Positions 8,646-16,421 of a DNA stretch of 64,000 nucleotides are shown piece by piece (position 1 is the stretch's first letter; each line of letters begins with the position of its first letter). The DNA comes from Caldisericales bacterium (lineage in GTDB: Bacteria; Caldisericota; Caldisericia; JAAYUI01). The DNA is taken from positions 26,501 through 90,500 of the forward strand of contig JAKIZT010000008.1 in NCBI GenBank assembly GCA_022707885.1. The letters run 5' to 3'. Position numbers and translations under genes: made by a program. A model generated the notes under the pieces. The model was not told the DNA's origin and ran no database searches. It saw only the letters and a list, made by a program, of their open reading frames with translations.

Positions 8646-9083
8646 ATGAAAGAAATCATCACCACAAACCGCAGGGTAACAAACCCGATCCTTTCGGTTA
8701 TTTTTGGAAGAACCGCATTCCACAACAAAACTAAAGGCAATGCTTTTCTTGTGCTTTGGGATGAGAAGGAAGCAAAAAGACTCCAGGGAGAGCTTTCCAT
8801 GAACGGCTGGAACGTCAGACTGGAAACAAAAGACAGCTTCAGGGCCTACAGCAACATCAAGAGCACGCAGCCGGACGTTGTGGTAATTGACTCCAGGGAT
8901 AACGAGCACTCATTCAATGAGCTCGCAGGAGCACTCCGCTCAATCAAGGCAACCAGGCAAATGCCGATTGTCGCGATGAACTGCAGCGATGAAGCAAAGA
9001 GCCATTTTGCCGATGCACATTCGACAAGCGAAGGAATTTTGGAGACCATTTCAAGGTTTCAGAGACAAAATCTGAACCAGTAA
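8646..9083 (+). CDS. Receiver-like (CheY-fold) hypothetical protein
   Basis: A 145-residue protein. Residues 30-140 follow the alternating strand/helix pattern of response-regulator receiver domains: AFLVLWDEKEAKRLQGEL, PDVVVIDSRD (the Asp in the third-strand position) and MPIVAMNCSDE (strand four with a Ser/Cys switch position). The acidic pair usually found after strand one is replaced by WDE and the final Lys is not clear, so phosphorylation is uncertain. The start has AAAGGAGG upstream (8633-8640). No histidine kinase is adjacent. Confidence 0.6.
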   Translation: MKEIITTNRRVTNPILSVIFGRTAFHNKTKGNAFLVLWDEKEAKRLQGELSMNGWNVRLETKDSFRAYSNIKSTQPDVVVIDSRDNEHSFNELAGALRSIKATRQMPIVAMNCSDEAKSHFADAHSTSEGILETISRFQRQNLNQ

Positions 9084-9112
9084 GAGTTCCAAATACAGTC
9101 TGATCCAACGGT

Positions 9113-9146
9113 TTTGGCCTTGGTGCAAGCCAGGGCCAAATATTTT
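9113..9146 (+). terminator. Probable intrinsic terminator
   Basis: A stem TTTGGCC (9113-9119) with GGCCAAA (9134-9140), extended by TGG/CCA inside, is followed by TATTTTG. It lies 30 nt after the receiver-like gene and just before the magnesium-type ATPase. The T-run is short, so the signal is moderate. Confidence 0.5.
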
Positions 9147-9166
9147 GTTATACCTGTGAGGTCAAG

Positions 9167-11791
9167 ATGGCAAACTTCGTTCTTCCAATCGGCAAGAAAA
9201 CGGTAAACAATTATCAGATGCCGCCAAAAGCCTTGGAAAGGCTAATGCAGGCGGCAACACTTGAGTCCGCTGATCTACTTGATCTTCTTGACTCAAATAT
9301 TGAGATTGGCCTTCATGGTTATGAGGCCAGAGATAGATTAAAAGAATATGGACCCAATGAAGCGGTTATCGAACACAAACAAAGCTGGATAAAAAAACTC
9401 TTCAAAGCGTTTTACAATCCTCTTGTAATTTTGCTTATTGGCCTTTCGGTTGTTTCCCTGTTCATCAAGGATATGAAATCTGCCTACATGATGATAATTA
9501 TGGTCATCCTTGGAGTGAGCCTTAAATTTTTCCAGGAACTCAAGGCAGATAGGGCCGTGGAAGCACTTAAGGCAATGGTTCAGACCACCTCAACTGTCAT
9601 TCGTGAACGCAAGCCTGAAGAGGTAAAGCTCAGCAAACTTGTTCCTGGCGATATTATCAAATTATCTGCAGGAGACATTGTACCGGCAGATGTCAGAGTT
9701 TTGCAGGCAAAGGACCTTTTTTTGAACCAGGCCACATTGACAGGAGAGGCATTACCGGTTGAAAAATTTCCTGCCAGCGAAAAGGGTTCAACAAAAAATC
9801 CTCTTGAATTCAGCAATATTTGTTTTATGGGGACGAACATAGAAAGCGGGACTGCTTTGGCCGTGGTTGCAACGACTGGTTTTGACACTTTTTTTGGCAA
9901 CCTTGCAAAGAGCGTTTCCCAGTCAGAGCAGAAGACCAACTTTGACAAGGGAATATCACAGATTACATGGCTGATGATAGGTTTTATGGCATTCCTTGTC
10001 CCATTGGTTTTTCTGGTGAACTTTTTTGGCAAGGGAAACTGGCTGGAAGCTTTCCTTTTCTCGGTTTCTGTTGCCGTTGGTCTGACCCCGGAAATGCTCC
10101 CAATGATTGTTACCGTCAATCTTTCAAATGGTGCCATCTCGATGTCCAGGAAGCATGTGATAGTAAAAAAGCTTGGTTCAATCCAGAATCTTGGGGCAAT
10201 GGATGTTCTCTGTACCGATAAAACTGGGACAATAACCCAGGGAAGGGTCGTATTGGAACAACACCTTGATGTTGACGGGGAAGAGTCTGACGAAGTGCTT
10301 GAATACGGTTTCCTGAACAGCTATCACCAGACTGGCCTCAAGAGTATGCTTGACCAGGCAGTGCTTGAGCATACCGAAGTCGAAGAAAGACTCCATGTAA
10401 AGGAAAATTTCAAAAAAGTTGACGAGATACCTTTTGATTTTGTGAGAAGGCGAATGTCAGTTGTTGTCGAGGATACTTCAAGCAAGCAGATCATAATATG
10501 CAAGGGTGCCGTAGAGGAAATATTTTCTGTGTGCACGCAAATCCAAACTCAGGGCGTGGTTGAAAAACTTGGCCTGGAGCACATGCAAAAGGCAAAAGAA
10601 CTTGTCGAGTGGTCAAATTCGAATGGCTTCAGGGCGCTTGGCCTGGCATACAGGGAAATGCCAAAACGCCAAGAAACTTATTGCGTTTCTGATGAAAAAG
10701 AAATGACCCTTCTTGGTTTTCTTACCTTTCTTGATCCGCCAAAGGTAACGGCAAAACAGGCCATAAAAGACCTTAGAGACCTTGGGGTCAGCGTAAAAAT
10801 ACTCACAGGTGACAATGATCTTGTAAGCAAGAAAATATGCTCGCAGGTCGGGCTGGAAACTGGCCTGATCGTTCTTGGCAATCAGCTTGAAGAGATGAGC
10901 GAGTCACAGCTTGTCGAAGTTGTGGAAAAAGCAAACGTGTTTGCAAAACTTGCCCCGTCGCACAAAGAGCGCATCATAACAATCCTGAAGAAAAAAGGCC
11001 ATGTTGTTGGCTTCATGGGTGATGGCATCAACGATGCGCCGGCCCTCAAGGCCGCAGACGTGGGGATATCGGTGGACACCGCCGTTGATATTGCAAAGGA
11101 ATCCTCGGACATAATCCTGCTTGGCGAGAGCCTCACTGTACTCAAAGACGGGCTCATCGAAGGCAGGAGGGTCTTTGGGAACATAATCAAATACATAAAG
11201 ATGGCCGCCTCGTCCAATTTTGGAAACATGTTCAGCATCTTGGGCGCCAGCTTCTTCATCCCCTTCCTCCCGCTGTTGCCTATCCAGATCCTCACAAACA
11301 ACCTTCTTTACGATTTTTCGCAGACAGCCATCCCAACAGATAGGGTGGACGAGGAATGGATCCAAAAGCCAAGGAAATGGACCATAGGCAGTATCAGGCA
11401 ATTCATCGTCTTCATTGGACCGATTAGCTCGATATTCGACTATCTGACATTTTTTGTGATGGTATTTGTCTTTGGCGGACTCGGGAAGCCGGAACTCTTC
11501 AGGACGGGTTGGTTTGTAGAGTCGCTTTTGACCCAGACGCTCATCATACACGTCATAAGAACCAACAAGGTACCATTCTTGCAAAGCAGGGCCAGCCTCC
11601 CTCTCACGATTACCTCGATTGTCATCGCGTTGACAGGCATATATCTCCCATATTCGGCGCTTGCAGGAACCCTTGGTCTTGTTGGTCTGCCGCCGCTTTA
11701 CTGGCCAATCGTTTTCGCAATGCTGTTGTGTTATGTCGTGCTCACCCAGATGGTCAAAACCTGGTTCATAAAGAGGTATCCGGAGCAGTAG
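9167..11791 (+). CDS. mgtA: Mg2+-type P-type ATPase (P3B, MgtA-like)
   Basis: An 874-residue ATP-driven membrane transporter resembling the MgtA/MgtB magnesium importers. Motifs in order: TLTGEA of the actuator domain (about 193-198), PEMLP in M4 within GLTPEMLPMIVT, which is characteristic of the Mg2+ branch, DKTGT with the phosphorylated Asp351, and GDGINDAPALKAADVGISV (about 616). The C-terminal helices include TDRVDEEWIQKPRKW, also typical of MgtA. It has an N-terminal extension before the first helix, as in that family. ATG 9167 follows GAGGT by four bases. The upstream gap is only 83 nt, too short for a magnesium riboswitch. It is a separate family branch from the Ca2+-type pump at 2415. 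Confidence 0.9.
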   Translation: MANFVLPIGKKTVNNYQMPPKALERLMQAATLESADLLDLLDSNIEIGLHGYEARDRLKEYGPNEAVIEHKQSWIKKLFKAFYNPLVILLIGLSVVSLFIKDMKSAYMMIIMVILGVSLKFFQELKADRAVEALKAMVQTTSTVIRERKPEEVKLSKLVPGDIIKLSAGDIVPADVRVLQAKDLFLNQATLTGEALPVEKFPASEKGSTKNPLEFSNICFMGTNIESGTALAVVATTGFDTFFGNLAKSVSQSEQKTNFDKGISQITWLMIGFMAFLVPLVFLVNFFGKGNWLEAFLFSVSVAVGLTPEMLPMIVTVNLSNGAISMSRKHVIVKKLGSIQNLGAMDVLCTDKTGTITQGRVVLEQHLDVDGEESDEVLEYGFLNSYHQTGLKSMLDQAVLEHTEVEERLHVKENFKKVDEIPFDFVRRRMSVVVEDTSSKQIIICKGAVEEIFSVCTQIQTQGVVEKLGLEHMQKAKELVEWSNSNGFRALGLAYREMPKRQETYCVSDEKEMTLLGFLTFLDPPKVTAKQAIKDLRDLGVSVKILTGDNDLVSKKICSQVGLETGLIVLGNQLEEMSESQLVEVVEKANVFAKLAPSHKERIITILKKKGHVVGFMGDGINDAPALKAADVGISVDTAVDIAKESSDIILLGESLTVLKDGLIEGRRVFGNIIKYIKMAASSNFGNMFSILGASFFIPFLPLLPIQILTNNLLYDFSQTAIPTDRVDEEWIQKPRKWTIGSIRQFIVFIGPISSIFDYLTFFVMVFVFGGLGKPELFRTGWFVESLLTQTLIIHVIRTNKVPFLQSRASLPLTITSIVIALTGIYLPYSALAGTLGLVGLPPLYWPIVFAMLLCYVVLTQMVKTWFIKRYPEQ

Positions 11792-11806
11792 AATTTTGTT
11801 TGGCTA

Positions 11807-11834
11807 TTGCAGGTTATTTTCGGGCGCATATAAT
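11807..11834 (+). promoter_or_regulatory. Probable sigma-70-type promoter
   Basis: TTGCAG (11807-11812), a 16-bp spacer and a perfect TATAAT (11829-11834). Transcription would start near 11841 and give a leader of about 38 nt for the GyrI-like gene, which has a strong ribosome-binding site (GGGAAGGGGAG). Confidence 0.6.
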
Positions 11835-11878
11835 CCTGAAAACAACAATTGCTGTTGGTTTGGGAAGGGGAGTAACCA

Positions 11879-12490
11879 ATGGAAAAGATTGACCTCAAAA
11901 AGCAGCTTGCAGACCTTTACAACCCGCCAAAAACACCGGTGATGGTGGATGTTCCACAATTCAACTTCATCATGGTGGATGGAAAGGGCGACCCGAACAC
12001 GTCTGAAGAATACCAGAACGCCATGCAGGTCCTCTACTCGCTCTCCTACACCCTCAAGTTCATGGCCAAAAAAGCACTGGAAAGGGACTACACGGTCATG
12101 GCGCTGGAGGGCCTGTGGTGGGCGGAAAACATGGACGATTTCTTAAATGGAAACAAATCAGACTGGCTCTGGACAGCCATGATCATGCAACCGGACTTCA
12201 TCACAAGGGAGCATTACGAGACAGTCCTCTCAGAGATAAAAAAGAAAAAGCCCAGCCCGTCGCTGGGGAAAGCAAGATTTGAGGCGTTCAGGGAAGGGCC
12301 GTCGGCCCAGATAATGCACATCGGACCTTATTCCGCTGAGAGGCCAATAGTGGCCGCACTCCACGAATTCATCGACAAAAGCGGAATGAAGCCACGCGGC
12401 AAGCACCACGAGATATATCTTGGCGACCCCAGGAAGGCCGACCCTGCGAAGTTGAGGACTGTCATCAGACAGCCAGTGGAAAAGGCTTAG
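11879..12490 (+). CDS. GyrI-like small-molecule-binding protein
   Basis: A 203-residue soluble protein of the GyrI-like (SOUL/BRE-type) family. Matching features are the opening segment PVMVDVPQFNFIMVDGKGDPN, the central WWAENM and DWLWTAMIMQPDFIT, and the terminal block GKHHEIYLGDPRKADPAKLRTVIRQPV, which is nearly a signature of the family. Members bind small hydrophobic molecules and often act in stress or drug sensing; no DNA-binding domain is present here. It has its own promoter. The stop overlaps the stop of the convergent nuclease gene by 4 nt. Confidence 0.85.
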   Translation: MEKIDLKKQLADLYNPPKTPVMVDVPQFNFIMVDGKGDPNTSEEYQNAMQVLYSLSYTLKFMAKKALERDYTVMALEGLWWAENMDDFLNGNKSDWLWTAMIMQPDFITREHYETVLSEIKKKKPSPSLGKARFEAFREGPSAQIMHIGPYSAERPIVAALHEFIDKSGMKPRGKHHEIYLGDPRKADPAKLRTVIRQPVEKA

Positions 12491-13662
12491 GAAATTTTAT
12501 CCGGGGGGATTGTGGTAGCTGACTTATCTTTTTTCTCTGGTTTGGGTTCTTTTTGTTTAGCCAGTATCAATTCGGCAGATTTTATTATGTGCTCTGCGTA
12601 ATCGTTCAGGTTTTCAAGCGAGTCTATTTTTATTTTTCCTTGCTTTTCCATTTCGGGATGATTGGGCAAATTTATGTAGAACTCGCCCTTTGCTGATTCG
12701 TTAAAATAAAGTTTTGCTATTGTAGGTCTTCCTTTGGCCGCATAAACAATACTACAGAATTTTGGGTAGTCATCCATCAAAATTTTATCTGGTGGAATCA
12801 TCCTGTACAAAATACTTTTTATTATTGAAAGACCCTGAAGCTCCTCTACTGTTGTTGTAATTTTGGTGGTTTCCTGTTCATCCTGCTTCTCTTGATCTTT
12901 TTCTTGTTGTTGCTGTGGTTGCTGGCCAGATGGTTCTTCTGATTGCCTCACCAGAGCATCAACCTGTTCTTTGAAATATGTTTTCAAGATATTTTGTGCT
13001 GCCAGCTTGACATGATTTTTGTATTCCGAAAGCACGTCGTCAGTTACTCTTTTGATGAAAGGAAGTTGTTTTACAATATATCTCGTCCAGTCATCAGATG
13101 GTTCATGAAAATCATTTTTTATTACTTCGCATACAGCAGAATAAGCCCTGAGCCTTATGATTTCGTCTTTGATTGCGCTCTCGTCGGTAATTTTTTCTTT
13201 TGAGAACATTTGTATTGTTGGAACTAAGCTCAAATCTGGTTTTAGGAAATCAAATACAAGAAATGGTTTTTTATCCATGATGTTGGGTTGTTCAAGGTCG
13301 GTATAAAACTTATAGACGATCCCGTTAGTTAAAAGTCCGTATCTGGATGTTAGAGTGTTAGAAAAATATCTTGCAAGTTGATCTTCTTTTGTCACATCAA
13401 GGAGATCATTAACAGGTTTGCATTCGATTAACATGACAACTTTATCGTTTGCCTTAATCGAATAGTCTACCTTCTCACCTTTTTTCTCTGCCCAATCAGC
13501 AATCATCTCAGGGATTACTTCTTTTGAATTGAAAATGTTGTACCCTAGCATATTCAGAAATGGTAAAACGAGGGCTTGTTTAGCGGCTTGCTCTGTGCTT
13601 ACAAAATCCTTTTCTTCCCTGATTTTCTTAGAAAGCTCAGTTATTTTGTCTACAAACTCCAT
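12487..13662 (-). CDS. Orphan restriction-type nuclease (type I R N-terminal domain)
   Basis: A 391-residue protein. Residues 20-170 match the N-terminal nuclease domain of type I restriction enzyme R subunits: the PD-(D/E)xK core is visible as Asp67 (VDYSI) and Glu80-x-Lys82 (LIECKP), followed by QLARYFSNT and the strand YGLLTNGIVYKFY. The middle (about 240-265) is a Gln/Glu linker, and the C-terminal part (275-375) is a separate alpha/beta domain I do not recognise, ending in a Lys/Glu-rich tail. No helicase motifs follow, and no methylase or specificity gene is nearby, so it is a stand-alone member. GGGGGT lies upstream of ATG 13662. Confidence 0.8.
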   Translation of the reverse strand: MEFVDKITELSKKIREEKDFVSTEQAAKQALVLPFLNMLGYNIFNSKEVIPEMIADWAEKKGEKVDYSIKANDKVVMLIECKPVNDLLDVTKEDQLARYFSNTLTSRYGLLTNGIVYKFYTDLEQPNIMDKKPFLVFDFLKPDLSLVPTIQMFSKEKITDESAIKDEIIRLRAYSAVCEVIKNDFHEPSDDWTRYIVKQLPFIKRVTDDVLSEYKNHVKLAAQNILKTYFKEQVDALVRQSEEPSGQQPQQQQEKDQEKQDEQETTKITTTVEELQGLSIIKSILYRMIPPDKILMDDYPKFCSIVYAAKGRPTIAKLYFNESAKGEFYINLPNHPEMEKQGKIKIDSLENLNDYAEHIIKSAELILAKQKEPKPEKKDKSATTIPPDKIS

Positions 13663-13877
13663 TTAGACCCCCAATATCATTAGTTTGTAACATACCTATA
13701 ATTTTTATTTTAACAACTTCAATCTCAAAAAGCTAGAGCTTTTTAAAATATATTGCCAATTTATTTACCAAATATGCCATCTGAGCATTAGAGAAATGAT
13801 GATTTTTTTGAGCTTGTTTCTAATAAAAAATGCTTTTTCTAGTTTGATTGGCCTCTTTTCTGAAATATATATTTGTT

Positions 13878-13883
13878 TATAAT
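13878..13883 (+). promoter_or_regulatory. -10 box placed for leaderless transcription
   Basis: TATAAT lies exactly 6 nt before ATG 13890. No ribosome-binding site fits between them, so the mRNA would begin at or next to the start codon. No good -35 is visible. Confidence 0.5.
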
Positions 13884-13889
13884 GATAAC

Positions 13890-14313
13890 ATGTGGAAAAA
13901 AATCCTTGTTCTAAGTGCCTTTATTATAATTTCGATACTAATACTTTACTTCATTAGATATTTCATTTTCGCACTTTGCTTGCTGTTTCTTCAAGTTTGC
14001 GTAAAAAATGTCTTTTTTATTGCTATTGCCATGCTGATTTATTTTCCAATTTACTGCTTATACAGGGTAGTTTTCAAGATAAAAGATGAGCAGGGCCACG
14101 TGCCACTTTATTCCAGGAGTTGGTTTATCAAGCTTGTTTGCGGGTTTGTTACCATCGCGTTTGATTTATTTTTTTATCCATCCACTATTTAATGGTTTTA
14201 AGCACCTGCATATTGAAATGAGTTTAATTGTTTTTGTCACGATTTATATTTTGTTTGTTATATATGTTGGAGCTTTTGAGTTGGTTTGTTGGGCGATGAA
14301 AAAGAGTAATTAA
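13890..14313 (+). pseudogene. Small membrane protein, first copy of a tandem pair, frameshifted in a T-run
   Basis: Reading from ATG 13890 gives a membrane protein that ends at TAA 14190 after SWFIKLVCGFVTIAFDLFFYP. The next copy (14382) continues for about 50 residues beyond that point. In another frame the missing tail is present up to TAA 14311 and has the same hydrophobic pattern and ending. The frames change at a run of seven T (14169-14175); removing one T restores a product of about 140 residues. The two genes share 29 identical bases around the start. Function unknown; three or four membrane segments. Confidence 0.7.
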
Positions 14314-14369
14314 GCATTTTTTTGAATTCCCACCTTTTATTGCAGGTATTGTAGAAAGAGAATATTTTG

Positions 14370-14375
14370 TATAAT
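14370..14375 (+). promoter_or_regulatory. -10 box placed for leaderless transcription
   Basis: TATAAT lies 6 nt before ATG 14382, with the same spacing as in the first copy. There is no ribosome-binding site between the box and the start codon. Confidence 0.5.
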
Positions 14376-14381
14376 AGCAAC

Positions 14382-14825
14382 ATGTGGAAAAAAATCCTTG
14401 TTCTAAGCATTTTATTGGCGATTGTTCTTATGGCATTTTTGAATTTATGTGGCCGTGCTTTATTTAATGATGACGTATATGCTTGTATTAGAACAAATGA
14501 ATTTCCTGTTTTTATACTGTTTGCCGTTTTATCCGGTTGTCCCACTATCCATCTGTACAAGCGAATTTTCAAAAAAAAGATTGAAAAAAATCCAGCATCG
14601 TTTTATTCCAAGAGTTGGTTTATAAAGCTTGTTTGCGGATTTGTTGTTATATCGACTGATATAATTTTGATCTATCTCTTACGCAGTCATCGACATCCCA
14701 TTTTTACAGAGATATCATGGGTTATCTTTATATTATCGTATGGGTTATTTGCCACATACACCATAATGACTGAGCTGATAAATAATATTTTGGTGACACT
14801 AGAGGCCATAGAGAAAAACGGCTGA
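14382..14825 (+). CDS. Small membrane protein, intact second copy of the pair
   Basis: A 147-residue integral membrane protein with four hydrophobic segments, near residues 5-20, 45-62, 75-97 and 105-135. It begins MWKKILVLS and contains SKSWFIKLVCGFVVIS, both nearly identical to the frameshifted copy upstream. The middle diverges, as expected after an older duplication. I recognise no family. Start ATG 14382 is supported by the TATAAT 6 nt upstream and by conservation of the 29-nt start region between the copies. Confidence 0.65.
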   Translation: MWKKILVLSILLAIVLMAFLNLCGRALFNDDVYACIRTNEFPVFILFAVLSGCPTIHLYKRIFKKKIEKNPASFYSKSWFIKLVCGFVVISTDIILIYLLRSHRHPIFTEISWVIFILSYGLFATYTIMTELINNILVTLEAIEKNG

Positions 14826-14839
14826 TCTTTGTAAAACCC

Positions 14840-14872
14840 CACGGTCCAACCATGTTTTTGTGTTGGACCGTG
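14840..14872. terminator. Inverted repeat between convergent genes
   Basis: A perfect 11-bp stem, CACGGTCCAAC (14840-14850) with GTTGGACCGTG (14862-14872), and an 11-nt loop. On the minus strand it is followed by GGGGTTTT, so it may end transcription of the polyferredoxin operon. There is no T-run on the plus side. Confidence 0.5.
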
Positions 14873-14919
14873 AGTCCGCAAATTGCCCCTTTTGGTTGGA
14901 TTGAGCACTTCCTACATCG

Positions 14920-15195
14920 TCACGGCTGTCCTTCGGGCCCCTCGCCTTCCTCTGTCTCCCCCTCCTCGTTGCGGATCCTGTATCTGTACTGATTGCCTTC
15001 GCCTTCCTCGTTCTCTTCACCTTCTTCACCTGGTGGCATCTGGAATTCCTGGCCATTCTGGAAACCTCCTGGTGGCCTTCCTCTTCCTTCGCCATGTTCC
15101 CTGGAGCTCCAGAAACCAACACCTTGTGCCAGAAGGACAAGCCCGATGAAAAGAACAACAAAAAGAATTCCTGCGATATAAGGCTTTATTTTCAT
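14920..15195 (-). CDS. Small membrane protein with Glu/Gly-rich tail
   Basis: A 91-residue protein. Residues 5-25 form one membrane segment (ILFVVLFIGLVLLAQG); the remainder is low-complexity, rich in Glu, Gly, Gln and Pro (EEGEENEEGEG, EEGETEEGEGPEG). ATG 15195 is chosen because GGTGAG precedes it by three bases and the upstream polyferredoxin ends at 15200. It very likely forms an operon with that gene and may be an accessory or anchor for the redox protein. No known family. Confidence 0.7.
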   Translation of the reverse strand: MKIKPYIAGILFVVLFIGLVLLAQGVGFWSSREHGEGRGRPPGGFQNGQEFQMPPGEEGEENEEGEGNQYRYRIRNEEGETEEGEGPEGQP

Positions 15196-15199
15196 TTTC

Positions 15200-15982
15200 T
15201 CACCATCCAGTCTTGAAGCTGAGGGCCGTTGGGCATTCCTCAACACACTTCATGCAGCTGATGCACTGGCCCCTGTCTATTTTTGTTTGTCTGCTGATTG
15301 GTATCTGTTTTGGGCAGACCTCTTCACAACCCTTGCATGATGTGCACTCCTCTTTCGAGTGGACAACACCCGTTGCCGAGAGCTTTGCAAACGGAAGAAT
15401 GACTGCACCAAGCGGGCAAAGGTATCTGCAGAAGAACCTTTCGATAAACATCGAGCCGATCAGAATGAGCACCAGGACGACAAGGCCAACGGCAAACACT
15501 CTGCCGAACGAGAAAAGATTCAGGAACGGATCAACTGTGCCGAACACCAGAAAGCCTGTTGCAAAGGTCATATAAAGGATGGCGGCAAGGACGACATATC
15601 TGAACCAGACCAGAACATTGTGCAACTTTTCTGGAACAATTATTCTTTTTTTCCAGAAAACCCTTCTCAGCATGAAAAGCCATTCTGTGACCGAACCCAC
15701 AGGGCAAACCCAGCCACAGAACGCCCCGCCAAACGCCAGCACGGCAAGCAGAAGTGCCGCCAGCATGGCAAAGTTTGACAGACCTGTTTCATGGACAAAC
15801 TTTAGACCCCCAGAAGCAAGAAATGTTGGCAATGTCTCTACCCCACCGAAGGGGCAGATCCCGTGTAGTTCGATTCCCCTGACCCCAGGAAAAATAAATC
15901 GTCCCAGAGTGTAATACAGAATCAGAAGTACAAAGCCAATTTGGGAGAGATGACGGATGAGTGCATACTTTTTTTGTTTCAT
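15200..15982 (-). CDS. Membrane 4Fe-4S polyferredoxin (NapH/RnfB-like quinol-side protein)
   Basis: A 260-residue membrane iron-sulfur protein. Five or so membrane helices are interrupted by the Cys pairs GWVCPVGS and CRYLCPLG, which mark the NapH/MauN/CcoG type. The soluble tail holds two [4Fe-4S] motifs, CTSCKGCEEVCP and CISCMKCVEECP. Such proteins pass electrons between the quinone pool or membrane and a periplasmic or cytosolic partner; which partner is used here is not evident, because no terminal reductase is adjacent. AGGAGG is 12 nt before ATG 15982, and part of it lies inside a 12-bp inverted repeat (15998-16061). Confidence 0.88.
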   Translation of the reverse strand: MKQKKYALIRHLSQIGFVLLILYYTLGRFIFPGVRGIELHGICPFGGVETLPTFLASGGLKFVHETGLSNFAMLAALLLAVLAFGGAFCGWVCPVGSVTEWLFMLRRVFWKKRIIVPEKLHNVLVWFRYVVLAAILYMTFATGFLVFGTVDPFLNLFSFGRVFAVGLVVLVLILIGSMFIERFFCRYLCPLGAVILPFAKLSATGVVHSKEECTSCKGCEEVCPKQIPISRQTKIDRGQCISCMKCVEECPTALSFKTGW

Positions 15983-15997
15983 GCTACAAAAATTCCT

Positions 15998-16061
15998 CCT
16001 GACTTTTTATTAATAAAATCGCCATGATTTCTAATACTACGATTTATAGTAAAAAGTCAGG
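15998..16061 (-). promoter_or_regulatory. Inverted repeat overlapping the ribosome-binding site of the polyferredoxin gene
   Basis: Perfect 12-bp arms at 15998-16009 and 16050-16061, 40 nt apart. Read on the minus strand, CCTGACTTTTTA pairs with TAAAAAGTCAGG, and the last bases AGG of the second arm are the first bases of the AGGAGG site for the gene at 15982. Folding would hide part of the site. A dyad operator is the other possibility. Confidence 0.5.
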
Positions 16062-16183
16062 GTGGTAAAATTAACGTATAGGCCAGCCATATATTGACAA
16101 TAGAAAATTTTCCAACATAGTTATTCATGGTATTGGAAGAAAGCATTGGTGGTAAAATTTGCCTAAAGGAATGGTAGGAATTA

Positions 16184-16408
16184 ATGTATATTAAGTTGGG
16201 ATCTGTTTGTTCCTCTTTTATAATAATCCCAACTGCCATTTTAATGGCCCTGGTCATTATGATAATTGTGGATTCAAAAATAAACAAAATGGATAATATG
16301 ACAGAGACTGATAAAGAAGTATTGAGAATTTTAGTTATCCTTATTGTTGGTTTATTCAGTATTTATATGCTATCTTTATCTACGATATTTCCCCCTGCTA
16401 TAAGCTAA
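16184..16408 (+). CDS. Small membrane protein
   Basis: A 74-residue protein with two hydrophobic segments (about 8-28 and 48-68) separated by a charged loop rich in Lys, Asp and Thr. TAGGA precedes ATG 16184 by four bases. A promoter-like pair TTGACA (16094-16099) and CATAGT (16116-16121) lies upstream. It precedes the 341-residue membrane-linked protein by 13 nt and is probably in one operon with it. No family recognised. Confidence 0.6.
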   Translation: MYIKLGSVCSSFIIIPTAILMALVIMIIVDSKINKMDNMTETDKEVLRILVILIVGLFSIYMLSLSTIFPPAIS

Positions 16409-16421
16409 AAGGAAAGTATTT

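Noticed and set aside
9084..9166. Magnesium (M-box) riboswitch before the MgtA-like gene
   Set aside because: The gap is 83 nt and contains only a terminator-like hairpin; an M-box needs about 150 nt.
16061..16159. Direct repeat GGTGGTAAAATT (16061 and 16148)
   Set aside because: Two copies of 12 AT-rich bases with no further members; not enough to call a repeat family or an operator.
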